Of a DNA stretch of 64,000 bases, positions 57,838-64,000 are shown in pieces. The notes under the pieces are model-generated. The model worked only from the letters and a program-made list of their open reading frames with translations. It did no database searches and was not told the origin of the DNA. The position numbers were made by a program, and so were the translations under genes. The DNA is from an uncultured Lachnospiraceae bacterium (lineage in GTDB: Bacteria > Bacillota > Clostridia > Lachnospirales > Lachnospiraceae), in NCBI GenBank assembly GCA_910589075.1, contig CAJUSK010000011.1, positions 186,001 through 250,000 of the forward strand, given 5' to 3'. The first letter of the stretch is position 1. Each line of letters begins with the position of its first letter.

Positions 57838-59064
57838 ATGAAGAAGAGGCGGAATATACTGGCGTGCCTGTGTACGGTTTTTCTGTTGGCCGGGATGGCA
57901 GCGCCCTCGTTTACGAGCCGGGCGGATTCCAAAGCGGATAAAATCCAGGACAGTATCAAACAGAAACAGAGCGCGATAGGAGAGGCACAGAAGCAAAAAC
58001 AGGCTCTTGAGTCCGGTCTGACAGATGTGAAAAAGCTGGTGCAGGAACTGGAGAACACGAAACAGAACCTGAAAGATTATGTGGAGAAGCTGGATAAAAA
58101 TCTGGACGAAATAGAAGCGAAAATCAAGGAATTGAAAGAGCTGATTTCCGAAAAGGAAGAGGAGATCGAAGAGACGCAGCAGTCACTGGCTGAGAGCATG
58201 GAGGTGGAAAAAGAACAATACGCCGCCATGAAAAAGAGAATTAAGTTTATGTATGAACGGGGGCAGACATTTTATCTGGACATGCTCTTTACGACCGATA
58301 ATTTCGGAGATGTATTGAGCCGCACGGAATTTATTGAGAAAGTAGCGGCTTATGACAGAAAGAAGCTGGAGGAATATCAGGAAACGGTAGCCCAAATAGA
58401 AACCTTTAAAGAAGAGCTGGAAGCGGAAAAGCTGGTGCTTGACGCGGCAAAGGAGTCGGTGGAAGAGGAAGAAGCGGCGCTCAATGCCTTAATTGCTTCG
58501 AAAGAGAAAGAAATCAAAAATTATGATGCGGACATCAGCAATAAATCACAGGTTGTACGGGAATATGAAGCGGAAATTGCCGCACAGAATGCGACGATAG
58601 CGGCTTTGGAACAGGCTGTGGCAGCAGAGAAAAAACAGCTTGAGGAAGCCAACCGCCCCAAATATGACGGCGGCAGATTTAAGTGGCCTGCGCCATCCTA
58701 CACAAGAATTTCCGATGACTATGGAAACAGGATTCATCCAACGCTGGGTGTGCAGCAGTTCCACAATGGGGTGGATCTGGCAGCGCCCAGCGGGTCGCCT
58801 ATTCTGGCAGCCTATGATGGAGATGTGGTGGCGGCAGATTATAACGGGAGTATGGGTAATTATATTATGATAGACCATGGAGATGGCCTGTATACGATCT
58901 ACATGCATGCATCTGCATTGTATGTATCGAAAGGCACTCATGTGGCAAAAGGGGATCAGATAGCGGCAGTAGGTTCTACGGGACGTTCTACAGGTCCACA
59001 CCTGCATTTCAGTGTACGTCTGAATGGCAGTTATGTAAGTCCGTGGAATTATTTGTCGTCATAA
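57838..59064 (+). CDS. Secreted coiled-coil M23 peptidoglycan hydrolase (EnvC/PcsB-like)
   Basis: A 408-aa exported protein: signal peptide (1-30, ending ASFTSRADS after a hydrophobic core), a long coiled coil (about 33-265), and an M23 peptidase domain. The domain has the metal and catalytic residues in HNGVDLAAP (His/Asp, about 306), and PHLHF (about 390), so it looks active, unlike E. coli EnvC. FtsEX are the two genes just upstream, as in the CwlO/PcsB arrangement, so the coiled coil should dock on FtsX and the enzyme cut cross-links at division. It starts 14 bases after ftsX. Confidence 0.93.
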   Translation: MKKRRNILACLCTVFLLAGMAAPSFTSRADSKADKIQDSIKQKQSAIGEAQKQKQALESGLTDVKKLVQELENTKQNLKDYVEKLDKNLDEIEAKIKELKELISEKEEEIEETQQSLAESMEVEKEQYAAMKKRIKFMYERGQTFYLDMLFTTDNFGDVLSRTEFIEKVAAYDRKKLEEYQETVAQIETFKEELEAEKLVLDAAKESVEEEEAALNALIASKEKEIKNYDADISNKSQVVREYEAEIAAQNATIAALEQAVAAEKKQLEEANRPKYDGGRFKWPAPSYTRISDDYGNRIHPTLGVQQFHNGVDLAAPSGSPILAAYDGDVVAADYNGSMGNYIMIDHGDGLYTIYMHASALYVSKGTHVAKGDQIAAVGSTGRSTGPHLHFSVRLNGSYVSPWNYLSS

Positions 59065-59096
59065 AGAATAAAATCTTTTTAGAGGAATTGACAGGA

Positions 59097-60323
59097 ATGG
59101 GGAACATGTCAGATAAAAGAAAATTTGTAAACGGGCTGATTGCGGGCCTGCTTCTGGCGGTCATTATTGTATCCGCCACATATGCGGGTCGGGAAGCGGT
59201 GACAGCATGGAAACGGCACAATGATACAGACAGTGATGCAGGCAGCGGCGAGGTTGTCAGTGCAAGGACAATGCAGAAGCTGCAGCTCATCGAAGAGATA
59301 ATTGAAGAGAACTATGCATTGGATATGGTGGACAGCAAAGCCATGGAAAATGGGATTTATCAGGGATTGATCAGTTCTCTGGGGGATCCGTATTCCGCAT
59401 ACTATTCCGCAGAAGAGATGCAGGAGCAGCAGGAAAAACTGGATGGGGTATATTATGGTATAGGCGCTTATGTGCGTCTGGATGAGTCGCTGGGGTTTGC
59501 CCGTCTGGGTGAGATTTTCCCTGACAGCCCCGCCCAGGAAAGCGGGCTGCAGGAAGGCGATCTGATCATGCGGGTGGACGATCAGTATACGAAAGGTATG
59601 AGTCTGGAGAATGTGGTCAGTCTGATTAAAGGTGAAGAAGGAACGAAAGTTACGCTGACCATTATGCGCGAAGGAGAAGCCGATACAAGAGAGGTGGAAG
59701 TGGAGCGCAGAGAAGTACCCAAGCAGACAGTTTCCTTTGAGATGATGGAGGATCAGATTGCCTATATCAGAATCACGGAATTTGATAAGGTTACAGTAGA
59801 TCAGTTTACCGATGCCCTGGCGACGGCCAAAGGTTCCGGTATGCTGGGTCTGGTGCTGGATCTTAGGGATAATCCCGGAGGCAATCTGGCGGCAGTCATA
59901 GATGTGGCCAGAAAGTTACTGCCCAAAGGGCTGGTGGTCTATACGGAGGATAAGGCGGGCAAGCGCCAGGACTATAATTGTGACGGAGAAAATGAGCTGA
60001 CCGTACCGATGGTCGTATTGGTCAATGAGGGCAGCGCCAGTGCGTCGGAAGTGTTGGCAGGCGCCATTAAAGACTATGGAAAAGGGAAACTGCTGGGAAC
60101 CACAACCTTTGGAAAAGGGATTGTGCAGAAATATCTGGCTATGTCGGACGGTTCTGCGGTGAAGCTGACGACCAGCAAATATTATACACCTAAAGGTAAT
60201 AATATTCATGGAATCGGGATTGAACCTGACGAGAAACTGGAACTGGATTTTGAACGGTATGTGGAGGAAGGGTACGATAATCAGTTGGAACGTGCAAAGG
60301 AAATATTGGTGACAGGAGAGTAG
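59097..60323 (+). CDS. S41 family C-terminal processing peptidase (CtpA-like)
   Basis: A 408-aa serine protease: an N-terminal membrane anchor (about residues 10-30), a PDZ domain (about 95-180, LGEIFPDSPAQESGLQEGDLI), and the S41 domain with a catalytic Ser in NEGSASASEVLAG (about 314) and Lys in TTFGKGIVQK (about 340). It probably acts outside the membrane on cell wall enzymes. ATG 59097 was chosen over TTG and the longer frame from 59043, which overlaps the M23 gene; ATG 59106 is an alternative. A terminator that overlaps the stop and a repeat follow. Confidence 0.92.
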   Translation: MGNMSDKRKFVNGLIAGLLLAVIIVSATYAGREAVTAWKRHNDTDSDAGSGEVVSARTMQKLQLIEEIIEENYALDMVDSKAMENGIYQGLISSLGDPYSAYYSAEEMQEQQEKLDGVYYGIGAYVRLDESLGFARLGEIFPDSPAQESGLQEGDLIMRVDDQYTKGMSLENVVSLIKGEEGTKVTLTIMREGEADTREVEVERREVPKQTVSFEMMEDQIAYIRITEFDKVTVDQFTDALATAKGSGMLGLVLDLRDNPGGNLAAVIDVARKLLPKGLVVYTEDKAGKRQDYNCDGENELTVPMVVLVNEGSASASEVLAGAIKDYGKGKLLGTTTFGKGIVQKYLAMSDGSAVKLTTSKYYTPKGNNIHGIGIEPDEKLELDFERYVEEGYDNQLERAKEILVTGE

Positions 60324-60347
60324 GGAGCAGAAATGCTCCCTTTTTTA
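60323..60347 (+). terminator. Terminator of the ftsEX-M23-S41 operon
   Basis: GGGAGCA (60323-60329) and TGCTCCC (60334-60340) form a 7-bp stem with a GAAA loop and TTTTTT after. Its stem begins with the G of the TAG stop codon. Confidence 0.9.
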
Positions 60348-60353
60348 CTCATG

Positions 60354-60389
60354 ACAATAGGTTTGCTGGCGAAGCCTGCAATCTATTGT
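60354..60389 (+). repeat. Palindromic intergenic repeat
   Basis: Identical over its 36 bases to the copy at 3310-3345; preceded by TCATG. It lies right after a terminator. Confidence 0.92.
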
Positions 60390-60617
60390 TGTATGGTAAC
60401 AGGACATTGTAAAGGGTGCCTTTGACTGTTTATGGGACTACCTTTTCCGGAAAGCATTTGCCTTCCGGGGATTGCCTGACCTGTATAAGAGAAAGGGATG
60501 GTGACACAGACGCTGTTTCATGTGTGGATCCGTGGATTCGTACTTTTTTAGGGAGGAATGCCAGGAACCAGGACATGATAAAAATGTGAAAATATCGAAC
60601 ATATGTTTTGAAAACCG

Positions 60618-60646
60618 TGGACAAATACAATGGAAGGTGATACAAT
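60618..60646 (+). promoter_or_regulatory. Putative promoter for sbcDC
   Basis: TGGACA (60618-60623), 17-base spacer, TACAAT (60641-60646). The transcript would carry two repeat hairpins in its roughly 165-base leader before sbcD. Confidence 0.6.
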
Positions 60647-60716
60647 AATAGCATATTTCACTGAACATTCAGTTCTGTTTTGAATCATTCAAACTTGCAG
60701 TGATTTGCTGTTCATG

Positions 60717-60752
60717 ACATATAGAAAGTTCGCAAAGCAGGCTTTCTGCTGT
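60717..60752 (+). repeat. Palindromic repeat, tandem copy a
   Basis: Preceded by TTCATG (60711-60716). Arms AGAAAG and CTTTCT pair; the centre is TTCGCAAAGCAGG. The outermost bases (ACATAT / GCTGT) no longer pair well, so it is partly eroded. Confidence 0.72.
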
Positions 60753-60757
60753 TTAAG

Positions 60758-60792
60758 ACAATGGAAAGTTCGCAAAGCATATTTTGTATTGT
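60758..60792 (+). repeat. Palindromic repeat, tandem copy b
   Basis: ACAAT and ATTGT outer arms, AAAGTTCGCAAAGCAT inside; the inner pairing is weakened (TTTTG instead of CTTTC). It follows copy a by 5 bases, in the leader of sbcD. Confidence 0.72.
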
Positions 60793-60816
60793 TTATAGAA
60801 ATGAAAAGGAGCCATC

Positions 60817-61977
60817 ATGAAATTTCTCCATATTTCGGATCTGCATTTAGGAAAACGTGTCAATGAATTCTCCATGACAGAGGATCAAAGATACATTTTG
60901 TCACAGATACATTCTATAGCGGAATGCGAAGCCGTGGATGCTGTGATTATATCAGGGGATATTTATGACAAGCCAGTCCCTTCAGCGGAAGCGGTACAGA
61001 TATTTGACCAGTTTCTGACTGCGCTGGCAGATTGTAAAAAGCGTGTGTTTCTTATCAGTGGGAACCACGACTCTGCAGAACGGATTGCCTTTGGGGCGCA
61101 ACTTATGAGTGGCAGAGGCGTTTATGTATCGCCGGTTTATGACGGGCTTATAAAGCCCGTTACACTGACAGACGAATATGGAGAACTGTCCGTATATCTG
61201 CTTCCGTTTATCAGGCCGGCAGCAGTGCGCCGTATAGTGGAGAAAGAAGCAGAGCAGGGCCAGGAACAACATCTGCCCGAAAGCTATCAGGAGGCAGTGG
61301 AATTTGTGATAAACCGTATGCAGGTTGACAGGGAAAAACGGAATATCCTGGCAGTCCATCAGTTTGTAACCGGAGCGAGGCGTTGTGAATCTGAAGAGAT
61401 TGTGGTAGGCGGCCTGGACAATGTGGACATGGAAGTGTTTGACGCATTTGATTATGTTGCCCTGGGCCATATCCACAGTCCACAGTTCATCGGGCGGGAA
61501 ACAGTCCGCTACTCTGGGACACCGCTGAAATACTCTTTTTCCGAGGCGGAGCAGGAAAAATCCGTTACCATTGTGGAATGCAGGGAAAAGGGACAGACAC
61601 AGGTGTATACAGTGCCGTTGCATCCTCTGCGTGACCTGCGCGTGATCAAAGGAACCTATCTGGAACTGACGGCCAGATCGTTTTATCAGGATATGAATAC
61701 GGAAGATTATATCAAAGTCATACTGACGGACGAAGAGGATATTCCGGACGGGATACAGAAACTGCGCATTATTTATCCCAATCTGATGCAGCTATCATAT
61801 GATAACAGCCGGACAAGACAGGATCGGACAATCGCAGCGGTGGAAGCGGTGGAACGGAAATCAGAACTGGAATTATTTGAAGAATTTTACCAACTGCAGA
61901 ATAATCAGCCAATGAGTACAGAACAGAAAACATACTTTACACATCTTCTGGAAGGAATACGGAGCTTACCATTATGA
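60817..61977 (+). CDS. sbcD: Exonuclease SbcCD subunit D (Mre11-like nuclease)
   Basis: A 386-aa metallophosphoesterase-fold nuclease that with SbcC cleaves DNA hairpins and ends. Motifs: ISDLHLGKRV (D-x-H, about residues 7-16), ISGDIYD, LISGNHDSAER (about 82), and LGHIHSPQ (G-H-x-H, about 217). ATG at 60817 has AAAAGGAG upstream. The stop overlaps the start of sbcC (ATGA). Since SbcCD attacks palindromes, its position after three palindromic repeats is curious but may be coincidence. Confidence 0.95.
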   Translation: MKFLHISDLHLGKRVNEFSMTEDQRYILSQIHSIAECEAVDAVIISGDIYDKPVPSAEAVQIFDQFLTALADCKKRVFLISGNHDSAERIAFGAQLMSGRGVYVSPVYDGLIKPVTLTDEYGELSVYLLPFIRPAAVRRIVEKEAEQGQEQHLPESYQEAVEFVINRMQVDREKRNILAVHQFVTGARRCESEEIVVGGLDNVDMEVFDAFDYVALGHIHSPQFIGRETVRYSGTPLKYSFSEAEQEKSVTIVECREKGQTQVYTVPLHPLRDLRVIKGTYLELTARSFYQDMNTEDYIKVILTDEEDIPDGIQKLRIIYPNLMQLSYDNSRTRQDRTIAAVEAVERKSELELFEEFYQLQNNQPMSTEQKTYFTHLLEGIRSLPL

Positions 61978-64000
61978 AACCAATCAAACTGACCATCAGC
62001 GCATTCGGACCCTATGCGGGGAAAACAGAGCTTGATTTTAACTGTCTGGGCGGACAGGGACTGTATCTGATTACAGGGGATACGGGAGCCGGAAAGACCA
62101 CGATTTTTGATGCAATTACCTACGCGCTGTACGGGGAGGCAAGTGGTGATGTGCGGAAGGCGGATATGTTCCGCAGCAAATATGCAAAAGAGGAAATTCC
62201 CACCTATGTGGAACTTTTGTTTGACTATGGCGGCAAATACTACACAGTCAAACGAAATCCGGAATATTTGCGGCCCAAGGGAAGGGGCACCGGCTATACG
62301 ATGCAGAAAGCGGAGGCGGTTTTACTGTTTCCGGATGGAAGAGAGCCAGTGACCCGTGCCAGAGAGGTCACAAAGGAGATTACCGCTCTGATTGGGCTGG
62401 ATCGAAGACAATTTACGCAGATTGCAATGATTGCGCAGGGGGACTTTCAAAAACTGTTGTTTGCGAACACAGAAGAACGTGGCGCCATTTTCCGCCAGAT
62501 ATTTCATACAGGCGGATACCAGATGATTCAGGAACAGTTAAAGGCTGATGTGAGACGTCAATGGAAGGAATACGATGAACTCAGACGCAGTATCAAACAA
62601 TCTATGGATGATATTGTCTGCATGGGCGATACCCCTGTTTCCGCCAGATTACGGCAACTGGGCAAAGAACAATTTGACGGAAGAATTGGCGATGGCATGA
62701 CATTGCTGGAAGAACTGTGCGAGGAGGACGGACAAATACTGGAAGAGCTGAAAGCAGAAATCCGGAAACGGGAATTGCAGATTCAGTGTGAGGACCAAAA
62801 GCTCGGCACACTCTACAAAGTCCGTCAGCAGAAAGAGGCACTGGAAAGCAGCCTCATGGAATTGAAAGAACAAAAACCCAAATTACAACAGGCAGAAGAG
62901 ACATTCCGGGAAGCGGAACGCAGTGCCGGTGTATGTGAATCAATTACCCGGCAGGTGGACGAGCTGACAAGTAATCTGGAACTGTTCGATAAACTGCAAC
63001 AGGAACAGGAAGAGAAGGCAAAAGGAGAACAGGAACTGCAACGGCAGGATGTGGAGAGACAGCTACTGACAAGGGATAAACAAAAGCTGGAAACTGAACT
63101 GGAGGCGGCGCAGGAAGCGTTGCAGAAACTTGCTGTGGCGGATGAAGAGGGAAGACGTCTGGCAGAACAAGCAGAGACTGTTACCCGGACCCGTGTTCTT
63201 TTCAGGCAGCAGCGTGAAAGTCTGGCCCAGGAATGTGATGCCCGGAAACAGGCTGAGACAAGCCTGGCTCAAAGGGAAAACAGACTGGCAATGCTGGTGG
63301 AAGAAATCCGGCAATATGACACAACGCTGACAGAACTGTCCATGTGCGGTGGGGCATTAGCAGAAGGGCAGGGCATCCGGGAAGATATGGATGAAATCGG
63401 GGAAGCGCTTGCAAGTGAGGATACACAATACAAAGAATTAAAACAGAGCATATTACAGGAAGAAACGCTTATAAAAGATTTACAGCTTGCAGAATCGCTT
63501 TTACGGGAAGCGGAGAAAAGATGCCTCAGCGAGCAGGAAAAGCTCCAGGGCGTTGGGGAAGAAGAACTGAGATGCCAACACATGGTAAAAGAGTGCCAGG
63601 CGCGTCTTCTGGCTTTTCAGGAACTTTCCCGAGGTCTCTCTGCTCTGAAAAAAGAGGTGTCAGAAACGGCATTTGCATATGAACGGATACAGAAGCAGAT
63701 GCAGGAATGCGAGGGGGAACTGTCTCTTCTAAAAAAAGAACAGGCACAGATATCCGGCACAGACAGCAAAATTCTGCAACTGAATCAGCAGAAGCAGAGT
63801 CTGGATGAACAGAAAAGAATGCTTGTAGAATTGTCTGCAAGCTATGGAGAGCTGGAGGATGTGCAAAAGAGACTGTCACAGATGCAAATGGAGTATCAGC
63901 ATGCACTTCAGGAAAAAAGACAGGCGGAATCCGCGTACCATAGCATGGAACAAATGTTTCTGAATGCGCAGGCGGGGCTTCTGGCACGAGATCTGAAAGA
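61974..64000 (+). CDS. sbcC: Exonuclease SbcCD subunit C (Rad50-like ATPase), truncated at window end
   Basis: The SMC-like ATPase partner of SbcD. The frame opens at ATG 61974 and is still open at the window edge (about 675 codons). Walker A GDTGAGKTT is at residues 35-43 followed by IFDAITYALYGEAS, and the Q loop IAMIAQGDFQKLL is near residue 150. From about residue 180 onward the protein is a coiled coil (Glu/Gln/Lys/Arg-rich heptads) with no break. The C-terminal Walker B half lies outside. The short alternate frames in the region are shadows. Confidence 0.94.
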   Translation, partial: MKPIKLTISAFGPYAGKTELDFNCLGGQGLYLITGDTGAGKTTIFDAITYALYGEASGDVRKADMFRSKYAKEEIPTYVELLFDYGGKYYTVKRNPEYLRPKGRGTGYTMQKAEAVLLFPDGREPVTRAREVTKEITALIGLDRRQFTQIAMIAQGDFQKLLFANTEERGAIFRQIFHTGGYQMIQEQLKADVRRQWKEYDELRRSIKQSMDDIVCMGDTPVSARLRQLGKEQFDGRIGDGMTLLEELCEEDGQILEELKAEIRKRELQIQCEDQKLGTLYKVRQQKEALESSLMELKEQKPKLQQAEETFREAERSAGVCESITRQVDELTSNLELFDKLQQEQEEKAKGEQELQRQDVERQLLTRDKQKLETELEAAQEALQKLAVADEEGRRLAEQAETVTRTRVLFRQQRESLAQECDARKQAETSLAQRENRLAMLVEEIRQYDTTLTELSMCGGALAEGQGIREDMDEIGEALASEDTQYKELKQSILQEETLIKDLQLAESLLREAEKRCLSEQEKLQGVGEEELRCQHMVKECQARLLAFQELSRGLSALKKEVSETAFAYERIQKQMQECEGELSLLKKEQAQISGTDSKILQLNQQKQSLDEQKRMLVELSASYGELEDVQKRLSQMQMEYQHALQEKRQAESAYHSMEQMFLNAQAGLLARDLK

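Larger units (their letters stand above)
60324..60816. other. Intergenic region S41 peptidase / sbcD
   Basis: This 493-base gap holds the terminator, three palindromic repeat copies (60354-60389, 60717-60752, 60758-60792), and one promoter-like pair (60618-60646). The rest, about 60400-60610, has no open frame of note and no recognisable element. Confidence 0.6.

Noticed and set aside
1..64000. CRISPR arrays, prophage, integrase or transposase genes
   Set aside because: No regularly spaced direct repeats and no such proteins were seen; the dispersed palindromes are single or tandem pairs, not an array.

Overview
The window looks like a chromosome segment of a strictly anaerobic Clostridia species, most likely a Lachnospiraceae-type gut bacterium. 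The evidence is a reverse-type rubrerythrin, a type III glutamine synthetase, the CIRCE-hrcA-grpE-dnaK-dnaJ operon, IreB/RuvX/DUF1292, RNase J, YlbF, DUF6465 and DUF4474 proteins, strong AGGAGG-type ribosome binding sites, frequent TTG/GTG starts and sigma-A promoters with 17-base spacers. No phage, integrase, transposase, CRISPR array or rRNA was seen. One tRNA, Gln(CUG), is present.

Layout. 1-3.2 kb: end of a probable dGTPase gene, then a minus-strand Trk/Ktr potassium uptake operon (trkA-trkH). 3.5-7.8 kb: an MMPL/RND-type exporter overlapping a secreted coiled-coil protein. 7.9-12.3 kb: Na+/alanine symporter, cyclophilin, GNAT acetyltransferase, HD-GYP protein. 12.5-15.5 kb: aminotransferase, patatin-like lipase, UppP. 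15.5-20.3 kb: reverse rubrerythrin with a palindromic operator, then a phosphate module (Na/Pi-PhoU transporter, response regulator, sensor kinase) behind an array of 11-bp-phased TTTACA boxes. 20.4-22.4 kb: DUF6465 protein and a basic-tailed bitopic membrane protein. 22.6-27.6 kb: heat-shock operon. 27.7-30.2 kb: a visibly AT-richer two-gene cassette that looks like a type II restriction-modification system. 30.2-33.9 kb: three unknown genes, then a coupled DUF4474/metallophosphoesterase pair.

34-45.8 kb is mostly RNA modification and housekeeping: prmA-rsmE-cysteine desulfurase-thiI, an HPr-like gene, mtaB, then ireB-ruvX-DUF1292-rnj-ylbF-MltG-like-trmR-trhP, which resembles the Bacillus yrzL-yrrK-yrzB-yrrL-yrrM-yrrN/O neighbourhood with rnj and ylbF inserted. 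46-51 kb: glnN behind a possible attenuator leader, tRNA-Gln, an unknown membrane protein, and a CstA-type transporter. 51.3-54.9 kb: acyl-ACP thioesterase, CvfB, a second HPr-like protein, CPBP protease and a TagA-like protein. 55-60.3 kb: CdaR-type regulator and the cell-division hydrolase module ftsE-ftsX-M23 peptidase-S41 peptidase. 60.8 kb to the end: sbcD and a truncated sbcC.

The most unusual non-coding signal is a dispersed family of about ten 33-36 base palindromic elements, mostly introduced by TTCATG. They fold into the same hairpin although the paired bases differ between copies, and they sit at gene ends; one supplies the stop codon of the CstA gene. Other points worth a second look are the phased Pho boxes, the glnN leader, the restriction-modification cassette with a palindrome before the methylase, two HPr-fold proteins without the catalytic His, and the uncharacterised exporter/secreted-protein and bPH-like operons.
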